64,000 bases of DNA from Nocardia pseudobrasiliensis NBRC 108224 (GCF_001613105.1 NZ_BDBS01000015.1:62001-126000); one strand, 5' to 3'; positions 37,875-47,897 are shown, counted from the first letter of the stretch. Translations and numbers: made by a program. The notes: generated by a model not told the origin, from the sequence alone.

Positions 37875-39020
37875 TCAGCCCAGCACCCGGGTGACCCAGC
37901 GCTGCGGATTGCCGATCTCGTCGGTGCGCGGCAGCGTCTGGGCATTCGACCAGACGGTGTTGAACCGCTCCATGCCGACCGTATCGACCACCTCGTCGAC
38001 GAATGCCTTGCCGCGCACGTACTGCGCGACCTTCGCGTCCACCCCGAGCAGCGCCCGCAGCAGCCGCTGCACCGGATTCACCGGACGCTGCCGCCGCTGA
38101 TCGAAGGCCCGGCGGATCTGCGCGACCGACGGCACGACCGCGGGTCCGACCGCGTCCATCACATGATCGGCATGACCCTCGAGCAACGTGCCCAACATGA
38201 GCAGCCGATCCAGCGCCTCACGCTGCGGCGGGGCCTGGGTGGCGCGCAGCAGGCCGAGCACGCCGTTGTTGGCCGGATCGTCGGCATCGGGTTTGGCCCG
38301 TCGCCGCTCGCGCACCTCGTCCAGCAACCGCTGCAGCATTTCCGCGAGCGGTTCCTCGCCGACGTCACCGAGGACGCCCACGTTCTCGCGCATGTAGTCC
38401 GCGAGCCAGGGCGCGGAGGAGAACTGCACCCGGTGGGTCACCTCGTGCAGGCAGACCCAGAGCCGGAAGTCGCCGGGCGTCACGCCGAGCGCTCGTTCGA
38501 CCGCGACGATATTCGGCGCGACCAGCAGCAGGGTGCCGTCGCGCCCGCTGAACGGGTCGTACTGACCGAGGATCGCGGTGGCCAGGAAGGCCAGCATCGC
38601 ACCGGCCTGCATCCCGGCGGGCTTACCCGCGAGGAATCCGCGCTCGCCCTCGGGTTCACCGGTCAGCTGTGCCATCGAATCCGCGGCCGCCCGAATCCAA
38701 CCCGGGCGGTCCACGATCCGAGCGTCCGGCACCGCGCCGTCGTCGGCGAGCAGACTGACCTCGCGCACCGGCCCCTCGGCCCGCGTCGAGGCCGAGGCCA
38801 ATTCCGCGACCACCTGCTCGGCCGAATAGCGCGAGGTCCGCGGGCCCGCCGGAACCAGCGCGGTCGCGGTGCGGGCGGCCATATTCCAGTCCACCGCGCC
38901 GGCCAGCGCCGAACGCTTCGCCTTGCGGACCAGTTGGCCGCTGGCGACGTCGACCACCAGCTGTTCGGATCGTTCGGCTCGGCTGTCGGCCGCCTCGTCA
39001 CCGGGTCCGCTCATATTCAT
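37875..39020 (-). CDS. Zinc metalloprotease of the DUF2342 / Rv3626c family
   Basis: 381 residues. The zinc site is HEVTH (about 192-196 from MNMSGPGDE) in LWVCLHEVTHRVQFSSAPWLADYM; a second acidic element LLEGHADHVMDAVGP occurs near 300. Family members are labelled as zinc-dependent metalloproteases or F420-biosynthesis associated. No signal peptide, so cytosolic. Starts just after the dacB stop; the GACGGGTGG before the ATG favours MNM over an inner ATG. Substrate unknown. Confidence 0.85.
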   Translation of the reverse strand: MNMSGPGDEAADSRAERSEQLVVDVASGQLVRKAKRSALAGAVDWNMAARTATALVPAGPRTSRYSAEQVVAELASASTRAEGPVREVSLLADDGAVPDARIVDRPGWIRAAADSMAQLTGEPEGERGFLAGKPAGMQAGAMLAFLATAILGQYDPFSGRDGTLLLVAPNIVAVERALGVTPGDFRLWVCLHEVTHRVQFSSAPWLADYMRENVGVLGDVGEEPLAEMLQRLLDEVRERRRAKPDADDPANNGVLGLLRATQAPPQREALDRLLMLGTLLEGHADHVMDAVGPAVVPSVAQIRRAFDQRRQRPVNPVQRLLRALLGVDAKVAQYVRGKAFVDEVVDTVGMERFNTVWSNAQTLPRTDEIGNPQRWVTRVLG

Positions 39021-39027
39021 CCACCCG

Positions 39028-40572
39028 TCATCGGCATCCACAATTGCGCAGCGTGGCAGCGATGACATCCAATGCCGGCCGGCTCGCCTCCGGCGGACGG
39101 TCGTTCGACATCAGCGCGAACGTCAGGACGCGGCCATCACTGTCCAGCACATACCCTGCCAACGCGCTCGATACCGACAGAGTTCCGGTTTTCGCCCGAA
39201 CCCAGCCCGCGCCACCGTGATCGCGCGGGGTGACGAATCGCCCGGCCAGCGAGCCCGAACCGCCCGCGACCGGCAGATAGTCCAGCAGCGGGGCGAGCGG
39301 GGAGCCGCTGGCGAGCGATCCACCCGAGTTGACCGCCGAGGTGAGCGTCCCGCCCGCGCGCTCGCCGACCGCACCCGGCTGCGGCGCCGCGGCCACCGTG
39401 AGCACCCGGTCCAGCAGGCGGGCCGGAATGCGATCGTCGGTGGACAGTCCGCTGTTGTCGAGCAGGGTCAGGCCGGTGGTGTCGAATCCGGCGACCTCGA
39501 GCGCGGTCCGGGTGGCGGCGGCCGCGCCCGCGAAGGACTGCTCGCCGCCGGTGACCGCCGCGATCTCCCGACCGATCGACTCGGCCAGCACATCATCGGA
39601 ATGAACCATCATGTCCCGCAGCCGATCCCGCAGCGGCGCCGACTGCACCCTGGCGATCTCGGCCGCGCCCGCGGGCGCGCGGCCCGCGTGCACCTTGGCC
39701 GGATCCAGGCCCAGATCCATCGCGAGGCGGCGACCGGCGTCCAGAGCGGGGGTCGGGGTGCGGGGAGAGTATTCGACCAGCGGATCGAGGCGGCCGCCGT
39801 CGATCATCACCGGTTCGATCGGAGCCCACGAGCCGCCCGCGATATCGACCGGATCCCAGCCCGCGGGCCAGCCCGGGCCGGTGTAGAGCGAGGTGTCGAC
39901 CACGATCGTGTCGATGCCGTGGCTCGCGGTGCGAATCTGGTTCGCCAGATCCGACAGCCGGGGGCCGTTCGGGTAGTAGCCCTTACCCTCGGCCTGCGCG
40001 GTCAGTGTCGGATCGCCGCCGCCGACCAGAACCAATTCGTTCGGATTCGCCCCCGCGACAACGCGAGTGGCGACCCGCTGTTCGGCGGGCAGCACCAGCA
40101 GCGCCGCGGCCGCGGTGAGCACCTTGGCCGTCGAGGCCGGGATCACGGGCTTGTCCGGGTCGGCGCTCCACAGCACGGTCCCGGTCTCGGCGTCGGTGAC
40201 CGAGCCGGAGAAACCGCCCAGATCCGGATTCGTCACGGCCGGGCCCAGGGCCGCCGCGAGTCCGGCCGGACTGGGTTCGGGCGCGCTCGGCGGGGCCGGG
40301 GCCACCTGCGCGATCGGCTTGACCGGCGCCGGCGGCGCGGCGATCTTCAAACCGCCGTGCCGGAATTCCTCGGTCCACGGTTTCACCGTGACCAGCACCA
40401 CCGCCGCCGCGGCGACCACCACGACCAAACCGGCGCCGACACCTGTCCAAATGCGCCTGCGCCGCCGTGCGGCCAGCTCACCGATGTTGCTGTTGCTCGA
40501 ACCAAGCACCTGACCGTTGTCTCCCTGATCACCGTGTGACGTCCCTGCCGCACCCACGCGCCCGCCGACCAC
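39028..40572 (-). CDS. dacB: D-alanyl-D-alanine carboxypeptidase/endopeptidase (DacB type)
   Basis: 514 residues. A single N-terminal membrane anchor ([20 protein letters not shown]) follows a basic stretch, then a class C penicillin-binding domain: STAK (about 147-150), second motif region [13 protein letters not shown] (SDD where SxN is usual), KTG in [11 protein letters not shown]. Trims peptidoglycan stem peptides outside the membrane. The GTG start is supported by GAGGTGAGG five bases before it. Divergent from ppa with about 78 bp between starts. Confidence 0.92.
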   Translation of the reverse strand: MVGGRVGAAGTSHGDQGDNGQVLGSSNSNIGELAARRRRRIWTGVGAGLVVVVAAAAVVLVTVKPWTEEFRHGGLKIAAPPAPVKPIAQVAPAPPSAPEPSPAGLAAALGPAVTNPDLGGFSGSVTDAETGTVLWSADPDKPVIPASTAKVLTAAAALLVLPAEQRVATRVVAGANPNELVLVGGGDPTLTAQAEGKGYYPNGPRLSDLANQIRTASHGIDTIVVDTSLYTGPGWPAGWDPVDIAGGSWAPIEPVMIDGGRLDPLVEYSPRTPTPALDAGRRLAMDLGLDPAKVHAGRAPAGAAEIARVQSAPLRDRLRDMMVHSDDVLAESIGREIAAVTGGEQSFAGAAAATRTALEVAGFDTTGLTLLDNSGLSTDDRIPARLLDRVLTVAAAPQPGAVGERAGGTLTSAVNSGGSLASGSPLAPLLDYLPVAGGSGSLAGRFVTPRDHGGAGWVRAKTGTLSVSSALAGYVLDSDGRVLTFALMSNDRPPEASRPALDVIAATLRNCGCR

Positions 40573-40650
40573 ACTATCCTCACCTCGCCGGCGTTCCCCC
40601 GAACGAGATGGCGAGTCGGCAGCCGCAACCGCACCAAAGAAGGAGATGAC

Positions 40651-41142
40651 GTGGAGTTCGACGTCACCATCGAGATCCCCAAGGGTCAGCGCAACAAGTA
40701 CGAGGTCGACCACGAGACGGGCCGGGTGCGGCTGGACCGCTACCTCTACACCCCGATGGTCTACCCCGCCGATTACGGCTACATCGAAAACAGCCTCGGT
40801 TCCGACGGCGACCCGCTGGACTGCCTGGTGCTGCTGCCGGAGTCGGTGTACCCGGGCGTGATCGTCGAGGCCCGTCCGGTGGGCGTGCTGATCATGAGCG
40901 ATGAGGCCGGCGGCGACGAGAAGATCGTGGCGGTGCCCGCGGGTGACAAGCGCTGGAACCACATTCAGGACGTCTCGGATATCGGCGAATTCGAACGCAA
41001 GGCCATCCAGCACTTCTTCGAGCACTACAAGGATCTGGAGCCCGGCAAGTGGGTCAAGGTCGAAAACTGGGGCGATCGCGCCAAGGCCGAGACCCTGGTC
41101 GAGGAGGCCTTCGCCCGGCTGAAGGAGCAGGGCGGCCACTGA
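40651..41142 (+). CDS. ppa: Inorganic pyrophosphatase
   Basis: 163 residues, family I soluble PPase: [40 protein letters not shown] (metal Asp residues) and [13 protein letters not shown]. Hydrolyses PPi to phosphate and drives biosynthesis. GTG start with AAGGAGATGAC. Divergent from dacB. Followed by a strong hairpin. Confidence 0.97.
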   Translation: MEFDVTIEIPKGQRNKYEVDHETGRVRLDRYLYTPMVYPADYGYIENSLGSDGDPLDCLVLLPESVYPGVIVEARPVGVLIMSDEAGGDEKIVAVPAGDKRWNHIQDVSDIGEFERKAIQHFFEHYKDLEPGKWVKVENWGDRAKAETLVEEAFARLKEQGGH

Positions 41143-41154
41143 GCCGCGTCGAAC

Positions 41155-41193
41155 GCTCGGCGGGGGCTCCGGATTGCGGAGCTCCCACCGAGC
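41155..41193 (+). terminator. Terminator of ppa
   Basis: 17-base arms GCTCGGCGGGGGCTCCG and CGGAGCTCCCACCGAGC, with one C-A mismatch and one G-T pair, around GATTG, 12 bases after the ppa stop. Confidence 0.85.
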
Positions 41194-41321
41194 GCTCGGG
41201 TCGACCCGACCGAACCCCTACGTCACCGTCGACCCCTCCGAACGACGCTGACCCCACGGTCGGCCACCCGGAACCCGGCCGCCGAATGTTCTTGGGAACG
41301 GCCGAATTCCGCCATTCCACG

Positions 41322-44300
41322 CTAGTGTCCGCGCACCGGGTCGCGCATCCCCGTCTCGTCGGCGTCCGCGCAGGTCGCAGCGGCCGATGAGGCGGAATTG
41401 ACGGAAAACTGATGCGCCCGCAGGATCTCCACCACGGGCGCCTCGAACGCCTCGTCGAGCCGCTCGTGCACCAGCCGGGCATCGTCCAGATCGTCGAAGA
41501 TCTCCGCGGCCGAGCGAAATGCCGCCCGCGCCTGCTCATCTCGCCCCAGCGCCGCCAGCACCACCCCGTGCAGCACCTGCACCCGGGCCCGGTGCAGCGG
41601 TCCGGCCGCGTCGGTGACGGCCTCGACCGCTGCGGCGGCAACCGATTCCGCGTCCGCGAGCCGTCCCGCCAGCATGCCCACCTGGGCCAGCCGGGCCAGC
41701 GCGAAACCCATATGCAACCGGGAACCGCTGAGCCGCGCCGATTCGACCGCGCGCGTACACAATTCGACGGCGCGGCCGTATTCGCCCCGGAAGGCAAGCG
41801 CCGCACCGAGTTCGTGGGTGGCCATGCCGGTCAGGGCGTGATTGCCGATGCTCCGGGCCAGCGTCAACCCCTGTTCGGCGCGGCTGACGGCTTCATCGAA
41901 ACGTCCACCGTCCGAAAGTGTTTTGGCGGCGTGGATCAGACAGGCCGCCTCCACGGCCGCGTCCCCGGCCCGCCGTGCGAGCCGGATGGCGCGTTCGGCA
42001 TGGGCCATGGAGGCGGCGATCTCGGCGCCCATGCGGGTAGAGGCGGCCAGCAATTGTGCGGCGAATGCGGTGAGCCGGGCGGCATCCGGGGTATCGGTGC
42101 CCAGCGACAGCGCGATGCGCTGATGGTCGCGACCGGCGCGCATGCGGGCCAGGGCGTAGGTCAGCACCGAACCCAGCGCCACCCGCACCCGGCATTCCAA
42201 TCCCCGATCACCCGCGGCCAGCGCCGCCTCGAGCAGTTCCTCGAGCGCGCGGACATGTTCCTGGGCATTGGGTCCGCATTCGATCAATTCGGCCATGGCC
42301 CAGGCCAGATCGGCGCACAGCGCCAGCGCGTCGCCGCCGGACCGCGCGGCCTGGCGCAGCAGCGCGATCAGATTGAGCCGCTCGGTATTGAGCCAGCATT
42401 GCGCGTCCGCGCCGTCGCGAAACGAAAGACCCACGGCCACCGTGGCTTTCAGATGCTCGGGCAGCCGTGTTCCCGGATTGCAAACCAGCACCACGTTTTT
42501 CATGGTGGCCAGGTAGAAGTCCAGCAGCCGCGCCAGGGCCCCGGTGTCGTCGGCGGGCGCGACCTCGCGAGCGAACAGGCGCAGCAGATCGTGATAGCGA
42601 TAGCGACCGATGGCGGCGGCGTCGAGCAGACTCAGATCGGCCAGCGACTCGCACAGCAATTCGGCCTCGGCATGACCACATTCGAGGATCGCGGCCACAC
42701 CCGCGATCGGCAGATCCTCCGCCTCGGGCACGGCCAGCAATCGAAATGCCCTGGCCTGCGCGGGTTCCAGCTGGTCGTAGCCGAGCCGGAACACCGCCGC
42801 CACGGTCAGTTCGCCGGTGCGCAGCAGTCCCAGTCGCTGCCGCTCGTCGGCCAGGCGTTCGGCGATCGCCTCGATACTCCAGCGCGGTCGTGAGGCCAGT
42901 CGCGATCCGATGATGCGCACCGCCAACGGTAATCGCCCGCAGGCCTGCACGACCGTCGCGGTGGCCGTCGGCTCGGCCGCGACCCGTTCGGCGCCGACGA
43001 TACGGCTCAACAGGGTCAGGGCCTCCACGGTGGCCATCTCGTCGAGCCGAACCGCGAGCACCCCCGGCAGCTGCGGCGGCGCGGCCCGGCTGGTGATCAG
43101 CACGGCCGATCCGGGCGTCGACGGAATCAGCGGCAGCACCTGATCGGCGTCGCGCGCGTTGTCCAGGACGATCAGCACCCGCCGACCCTCGAGTCGGATA
43201 CGGAACTGCGCGGCCCGCTGCTCGGAGGTCGGCGCGATCTCCCCCTCCGGCATCCCGAGCGACCGCAGGAAGCCGCCGAGAATATCCCCGGCCGAACATC
43301 CGCCCGACCGCTCGAACCCGTGCAGATCCACATGCAACTGCCCGTCGGGAAACCAGTGCCGCACCCGATGCGCCACATGGACCGCGACCGTGCTCTTACC
43401 GACCCCGCCCATTCCGGTGACGACGCAGACCGGCACCGCGGCTCCCGCGTCCCGCAACCGATCCACCAGTCTGCGCACCGCGTCCTCGCGCCCGGTGAAA
43501 TCCGCGATGTCGGCGGGCAATTGCGCGGGCGGGGCGGTGTGCACGGCCGAGCGACGCACCGAAACCCGTGGGCCCAGCACGGCCGCCCAACCCTCCGACG
43601 GCACTGCCTCCGAACGGCTTTCCACCATCATATCGGCATTGCCCGGATCCGGGGCAGCGCCGTACGAACGCGCGGCGATCGCGATTCCGGCACCGGCCGC
43701 GCCACGCCGCTCGGCCTCGAGCCCAGCGCTGGAAGGGATTTCGATCTCGCCCCGAACTCCGGGGCCGCCCGTGGCATCGTCCATCGCGGCGTCGGGCGTA
43801 CCCGCTGTCCCCGTACTCGTCTCCCCCGGAAGCATCGGCCCGTCCCCCACCGGCTCGCCCCGCAGAATCCGCCGCTGCAGATCCGTGAGCCGCTGTCCCG
43901 GATCGATGCCCAAGCGCTCCACCAGAATTCGCCGCGTCTCGGCGAACACCTCCAGCGCCTCGGCCTGCCGCCCGGCGCAGTAGAGCGCGGTCATATGCAG
44001 CTCACGCGTCCGCTCGCGCAGCGGATGCTCCGCGACCAGCGACCGCAGCTCGGCGACGATCTCACCGGCCCGACCCAATCGCAGATCGGCGGCGAGGCGC
44101 TGTTCCAACAGGGTGAGCCGAAACTCGGTCAGCTGGGCGCGCAGTCGTTCGGCATGCGGGCCGGGCAGCCCGGCCAGGGGCGTGCCCTCCCACAGTGCGA
44201 GCGCCTCCCGTAGTCGTTCGCGCGCCGCCGCCGTATCGCCCGCCCGCCCCGCCTCGGCCGCATACCGTTGCGCGAGTTCGATATCCACCGCACCGGGCGG

Positions 44301-44594
44301 CAGCCGCAGCGCGTACCCGCCCGCGAAGCCGACCAGCACCGCGGGTGACGATCCCGTAGCTCGCTCGGGTTCCAGCACACGCCGCAGATGCAGCACGTGA
44401 TTGCGAACCGCCCCGACCGCACTCGCGGGCGGCCGCGTACCCCAGACGTCGGCGATGAGATCGCCCAGGGTGGCCGAGCGCCCACCGCGCAGCAGCAGCG
44501 CGGCGAGTACGGCCCGGCGCTGTTTCGGACCGAGGTCCAACGGATGCTCACCGTGCCACGCACGAACCTCACCGAGCACGGCAAACTTCAGCAT
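41322..44594 (-). CDS. AfsR/SARP-type regulator with BTAD, NB-ARC and TPR domains
   Basis: 1090 residues. OmpR-like DNA-binding domain at the N-terminus (KFAVLGEVRAWHGEHPLDLGPKQRRAVLAALLL, about 1-95), a BTAD domain about 100-250, then a Ser/Thr/Ala-rich linker. NB-ARC ATPase follows with P-loop VVTGMGGVGKSTVAVHVA (about 391-408) and RRVLIVLDNARDADQ. The C-terminal 350 residues are TPR-like. AfsR-type proteins control secondary metabolism or stress genes and are often phosphorylated by Ser/Thr kinases. No biosynthetic cluster lies beside it. Its target is unknown. Confidence 0.93.
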   Translation of the reverse strand: MLKFAVLGEVRAWHGEHPLDLGPKQRRAVLAALLLRGGRSATLGDLIADVWGTRPPASAVGAVRNHVLHLRRVLEPERATGSSPAVLVGFAGGYALRLPPGAVDIELAQRYAAEAGRAGDTAAARERLREALALWEGTPLAGLPGPHAERLRAQLTEFRLTLLEQRLAADLRLGRAGEIVAELRSLVAEHPLRERTRELHMTALYCAGRQAEALEVFAETRRILVERLGIDPGQRLTDLQRRILRGEPVGDGPMLPGETSTGTAGTPDAAMDDATGGPGVRGEIEIPSSAGLEAERRGAAGAGIAIAARSYGAAPDPGNADMMVESRSEAVPSEGWAAVLGPRVSVRRSAVHTAPPAQLPADIADFTGREDAVRRLVDRLRDAGAAVPVCVVTGMGGVGKSTVAVHVAHRVRHWFPDGQLHVDLHGFERSGGCSAGDILGGFLRSLGMPEGEIAPTSEQRAAQFRIRLEGRRVLIVLDNARDADQVLPLIPSTPGSAVLITSRAAPPQLPGVLAVRLDEMATVEALTLLSRIVGAERVAAEPTATATVVQACGRLPLAVRIIGSRLASRPRWSIEAIAERLADERQRLGLLRTGELTVAAVFRLGYDQLEPAQARAFRLLAVPEAEDLPIAGVAAILECGHAEAELLCESLADLSLLDAAAIGRYRYHDLLRLFAREVAPADDTGALARLLDFYLATMKNVVLVCNPGTRLPEHLKATVAVGLSFRDGADAQCWLNTERLNLIALLRQAARSGGDALALCADLAWAMAELIECGPNAQEHVRALEELLEAALAAGDRGLECRVRVALGSVLTYALARMRAGRDHQRIALSLGTDTPDAARLTAFAAQLLAASTRMGAEIAASMAHAERAIRLARRAGDAAVEAACLIHAAKTLSDGGRFDEAVSRAEQGLTLARSIGNHALTGMATHELGAALAFRGEYGRAVELCTRAVESARLSGSRLHMGFALARLAQVGMLAGRLADAESVAAAAVEAVTDAAGPLHRARVQVLHGVVLAALGRDEQARAAFRSAAEIFDDLDDARLVHERLDEAFEAPVVEILRAHQFSVNSASSAAATCADADETGMRDPVRGH

Positions 44595-44681
44595 CTGTCC
44601 TGTCCGAAAAGCGTCATTTCTCTGTTCGGAAACGCTATCCGATCACCGATACCGTCGACAGACCGGACGGTCGTGTTAGAG

Positions 44682-45503
44682 CTAACGTCCCTTGAACTCC
44701 GGCGACCGCTTCTCGAAAACGGCCTGAATGGCCTCGGTCAGATCCTCCGACGGCAGGAAGGCCGCGTTCCACGCCGACACGTAGCGCAGCCCGTCGGCGA
44801 CCCGGGCCACCTTGGGCTGATCCAGCACATCCTTGACACCCTGTACGACCAGCGGCGGATTGTCCGCGATCTCGCGGGCCAGCGCGGCGGCCGCGTCCAG
44901 GACGGCCTGCTGATCGGCATAGACGTCATTGACCAGACCGATCTTCTCCGCCCGCGCGGCGTCGATATCGCGGCCCGTATAGGCGAGCTCGCGCAGATGC
45001 CCCTCGCCGATGATGCCCGGCAGCCGATGCAGCGAGCCGATATCGGCGACGATCGCCACCTTCGCCTCCCGCAGACTGAACTTGGCGTCCGCGCTGGCCA
45101 GCCGGATGTCGGCGGCCGCGATCAGATCCAGCCCACCGCCGATGCACCAGCCGGAGATCGCCGCGATCACCGGCTTGCGGCAGTCGGCGACCGCGGTCAC
45201 CGCGGCCTGCATCCGCCGGATGTCACGCAGGAATTCCGTGCGCGGGGCGGCCAGGGCCTTATCGGCCAGCAGCGGACCGAACAGCGGGCTCATCGCGGGC
45301 AGATCCAGCCCGAAGGAGAAATGTTTACCCGCCCCGGTCAGCACGATGGCTCGCACCTCGGGATCGGCGTCCAGCTCGCCGAAGATCAGCGGCAGCTCGC
45401 GCCAGAAGTCCGGTCCCATGGCATTACCCTTGCCCGGGCCGGTCAGCGTCACCGTGGCAACTCGGTCGCCGGTCTCGACTGTGAAGGCCTTCCATTCGGT
45501 CAT
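44682..45503 (-). CDS. Enoyl-CoA hydratase/isomerase, dienoyl-CoA isomerase-like
   Basis: 273 residues, crotonase fold. N-terminal NAMGPDFWRELPLIF and the oxyanion AGKHFSFGLDL look like Delta3,5-Delta2,4-dienoyl-CoA isomerase (ECH1). The three acids that define that enzyme are in place: D126 in GGGLDL, E146 in LREAKVA and D154 in VADIGSLHRLP. It would shift double bonds of odd-positioned unsaturated fatty acyl-CoAs during beta-oxidation. A plain hydratase is possible, since activity is inferred. Confidence 0.88.
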   Translation of the reverse strand: MTEWKAFTVETGDRVATVTLTGPGKGNAMGPDFWRELPLIFGELDADPEVRAIVLTGAGKHFSFGLDLPAMSPLFGPLLADKALAAPRTEFLRDIRRMQAAVTAVADCRKPVIAAISGWCIGGGLDLIAAADIRLASADAKFSLREAKVAIVADIGSLHRLPGIIGEGHLRELAYTGRDIDAARAEKIGLVNDVYADQQAVLDAAAALAREIADNPPLVVQGVKDVLDQPKVARVADGLRYVSAWNAAFLPSEDLTEAIQAVFEKRSPEFKGR

Positions 45504-45647
45504 TCGCCCAGCGTAGCGATACCGTCAGGAAAGACCGCGGGGCCTGTAAATCCTGCGCTAAATCTCCAGGAAGGCAGTGCTCCCGGCCCGATCGGCGGCG
45601 GAACATGAATGAATCAGCCATCAGTCAGCAGCGGTGCCGGAGGTCAT

Positions 45648-45968
45648 ATGTTGATGCACCAGGGCCTAGGCCTGGATCGTTTCAACACACTGCCGCGCAG
45701 TCGCGCGATACACGCACTGTTCGAATGCTGCTGCGCGGTGACCTGGGCGGAGAAGATCGCCGACGCCCGGCCCTACCCCACCCGAGAGGCGCTGATCGCG
45801 GCCGTCGACGGCGAATTGCTCGCCCTGTCCGGACCAGATCTGGACCGGGTTTTCGATTCCCTTGTGCACGAGCGAGTTTCGGCCCGCACGGTACAGGAAC
45901 TGTCGCGCATCATGCACGATCACATCGAAGGCCTGCTGGGACCGGCCGAAGGCTACCCCGAATACTGA
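45648..45968 (+). CDS. Short OHCU-decarboxylase-like protein
   Basis: 106 residues. RFNTLPRSRAIHALFECCCAVTWAEKIADARPYPTREALIAAVDGEL fits the beginning of OHCU decarboxylases (uric acid pathway), including the CC..WA...RPYP signature. Full-length enzymes are about 160 residues; the C-terminal helices and their catalytic Arg are missing, replaced by QELSRIMHDHIEGLLGPAEGYPEY. The HxRI loop that holds the catalytic His appears as VHERVS. Start ATG is supported by GGAGG at 45639-45643; an ATG two codons further in is possible. May be a binding or regulatory remnant rather than an enzyme. Confidence 0.55.
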   Translation: MLMHQGLGLDRFNTLPRSRAIHALFECCCAVTWAEKIADARPYPTREALIAAVDGELLALSGPDLDRVFDSLVHERVSARTVQELSRIMHDHIEGLLGPAEGYPEY

Positions 45969-46010
45969 ATTCGCCCGACAGTAGCCCGAATTCGGCTCTA
46001 CCCTGGTGCC

Positions 46011-46484
46011 ATGCGCAGGTCGTTGCCCCCGGTGGCATCCCGGGTCTCGGACACGCTCATCGCGCGCGGACACCACGGCGTGATCGTCACCCAATCCGAG
46101 CCCACCCACACCGCCGAACAGGCCGCTCAGGCCCTCGGGGTGGCGGTGGGCGCGATCACGAAATCGCTGGTGTTCCTGCTCGACGACGATCCGGTACTGC
46201 TTCTGGTCTCCGGCGCCCATCAGGTCGATATCGAGAACACCGGTAAGCGGCTCGACGGCACCCTCACCCGGGCCCCCGCGGCCCTGGTGCGCGAGGTGAC
46301 CGGTCAGCCCATCGGCGGTGTCGCCCCGGTGGGCCATCCCACCAATCTGCCCACCTACGTGGACAACCTACTGTCCGGCCATCGCGAGCTCTGGGCCGCC
46401 GCCGGACATCCGAACACCGTATTCCGCACATCGTTCCCCGAGCTCGTCCGCATCACCGCGGGCCTGGCGATCGATGTGGATTGA
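46011..46484 (+). CDS. YbaK/EbsC-type tRNA deacylase domain protein
   Basis: 157 residues, a single YbaK/ProX editing domain: EPTHTAEQAAQALGVAVGAITKSLVFLLDDDPVLLLVSGAHQVD, with the conserved Lys in ITKSLVF, and a PTYVDNLL-x-HRELWAAAGHPNTVFRTSFPEL end. These domains remove mischarged amino acids (Cys or Ala) from tRNA-Pro or related tRNAs. Independent gene with no synthetase attached. Confidence 0.9.
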   Translation: MRRSLPPVASRVSDTLIARGHHGVIVTQSEPTHTAEQAAQALGVAVGAITKSLVFLLDDDPVLLLVSGAHQVDIENTGKRLDGTLTRAPAALVREVTGQPIGGVAPVGHPTNLPTYVDNLLSGHRELWAAAGHPNTVFRTSFPELVRITAGLAIDVD

Positions 46485-46529
46485 CCGGCGATCGGAATAT
46501 CATCGGCGCGGGGGACGTAGGTTAAGGCT

Positions 46530-47060
46530 GTGAGCGATCGACTACGGGCGCCCGACGATCTGAGCGGCATCACCGCGACGCAGTTCCGTGCGGCGATGCG
46601 GCACTATCCGGCCGGGGTGACGATCGTCACGCTGGGTTCGGCGATCGAACCGATCGGCTTCACCGCCACCTCCTTCGCCTCACTGTCGGCCGAACCCCCG
46701 CTCATCTCGTTCAATATCGCCCACACCTCCTCGAGTATCGAGGCCATGCTCGCGGCCGATTCGGTGGTCGTGCACTTCCTCGGCGAACATCAACAGCATC
46801 TGGCCCAACGGTTTTCGCGCTCCGCCGAGGAACGCTTCGCCGACCATTCGCTGTGGACCACCCTCGACACGGGCGAGCCGGTACTGCACGGCACCCCGCT
46901 GTGGGTCCGCGCGACGGTGTTCCGGCTCATCCCGATCGGCGATCACACCCTGGTGATCGGCCTGGTCACGCGCGTGTTCGACAATACCGACGACCAGCCG
47001 ATCGCCGCGCCGCTGCTGTACTACAACGGCGCCTATCACCGCCCGACCGGACTGGAGTGA
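46530..47060 (+). CDS. Flavin reductase-like FMN-binding protein
   Basis: 176 residues: [49 protein letters not shown] and [31 protein letters not shown] match the flavin reductase (FMN-binding split barrel) family of two-component monooxygenase reductases. Supplies reduced flavin to a partner oxygenase; none is next to it. GTG start, 46 bp after the YbaK gene. Confidence 0.9.
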   Translation: MSDRLRAPDDLSGITATQFRAAMRHYPAGVTIVTLGSAIEPIGFTATSFASLSAEPPLISFNIAHTSSSIEAMLAADSVVVHFLGEHQQHLAQRFSRSAEERFADHSLWTTLDTGEPVLHGTPLWVRATVFRLIPIGDHTLVIGLVTRVFDNTDDQPIAAPLLYYNGAYHRPTGLE

Positions 47061-47061
47061 C

Positions 47062-47685
47062 TCAGCTCGCCGAGACTACGGTCCCGATACCAAGGGCCGC
47101 AAGGATTCCCGCGCTGATCCGCTCCAGCCGATCGCGAATCCGCTGCTGCCGCAACAGTCCGGCCAGCCGGGCGGCCGCCAGTGCCAGCAGCACCATTTCG
47201 ATTGCGGCCACGAATGATTCGATCGCGCCCAGGGTCAGGGTGTTCACGAACGTCGCCTCGATGAGGAACTGCGGCAGCACCGCCAGATAGAACAATCCGA
47301 CCTTCGGATTGAGCAGGGTCGACAGCAAACCCGCGGTGAACGCCGAGAGCATCGACACCGATCGCCGCACCGGCGCGTCCTCCGCCGTGGCCACCCGGGC
47401 CCGGCGCTGTTCGATCAGCGTCCGAATTCCCAAGTACACCAGGTAGATTCCGCCGATCACCTTCACCACGCGATAGGCCGTCGCCGACTGTTCGAGCAGC
47501 GCCGCGACCCCCGCGGCGACCACGATCGTCCACCCGATCCCGCCGACCGCCGATCCGATGGCCGAGGCGATCGCCGGTCGTCGCCCGACCACCGAGTACC
47601 GCAGCACCAGGAACGAATCCGGCCCCGGTGTGAGGGACAGGACCACGCACACTCCGATGAACCCGAGCAATAGCGATACGCTCAT
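47062..47685 (-). CDS. LysE/RhtB family amino-acid exporter
   Basis: 207 residues with the family start LLGFIGVCVVLSLTPGPDSFLVLRYSVVGRRPAIASAIGSAVGG (PGPD motif) and about six membrane helices. Exports amino acids or related small molecules. It converges on the flavin reductase with no gap. Substrate unknown. Confidence 0.92.
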   Translation of the reverse strand: MSVSLLLGFIGVCVVLSLTPGPDSFLVLRYSVVGRRPAIASAIGSAVGGIGWTIVVAAGVAALLEQSATAYRVVKVIGGIYLVYLGIRTLIEQRRARVATAEDAPVRRSVSMLSAFTAGLLSTLLNPKVGLFYLAVLPQFLIEATFVNTLTLGAIESFVAAIEMVLLALAAARLAGLLRQQRIRDRLERISAGILAALGIGTVVSAS

Positions 47686-47780
47686 CGGCTCATATAAGTC
47701 CAGGTCAGCGCGGGCGGCAAGGGATTTTCCGAGCGGGGCGCACTTGACAAGATCCCACCGGCTCTGCCAATCTCGCCTCA

Positions 47781-47897
47781 GGTCATGAGTACCAGCGCTA
47801 AGCCCCGGCTAGCTGGTCGGCAACCCTCCTCCGCGGTGGGGTGCTCCGGGTGACGACCGGGCCGCAGCCCGACCGGGCGCGGCAAGCGCGGACTCCG
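47781..47897 (+). promoter_or_regulatory. SAM-IV-type riboswitch upstream of class-V PLP gene
   Basis: The sequence GGTCATGAGTACCAGCG, AAGCCCCGGCTAGCTGG, TCGGCAACCCTCC, CCGCGGTGGGGTGCTCCGGG and GTGACGACC follows the SAM-IV core I recall from actinobacteria: outer stem GGTC/GACC (47781-47859), an inner stem CCAGC/GCTGG (P2) and a pseudoknot-forming CCCGG set. Further stems GGGC-CGCA-GCCC and CGCGGC-AA-GCGCG follow. A stem GGACTCCG/CGGAGTCC (47890-47897 with 47912-47919) lies just before the AAGGGA ribosome site. Senses S-adenosylmethionine to turn off sulfur genes. Confidence 0.85.

Noticed and set aside
41412..42893. A 493-codon plus-strand frame opposite the AfsR-like gene
   Set aside because: Gln/His/Arg-rich antisense shadow with no domain.
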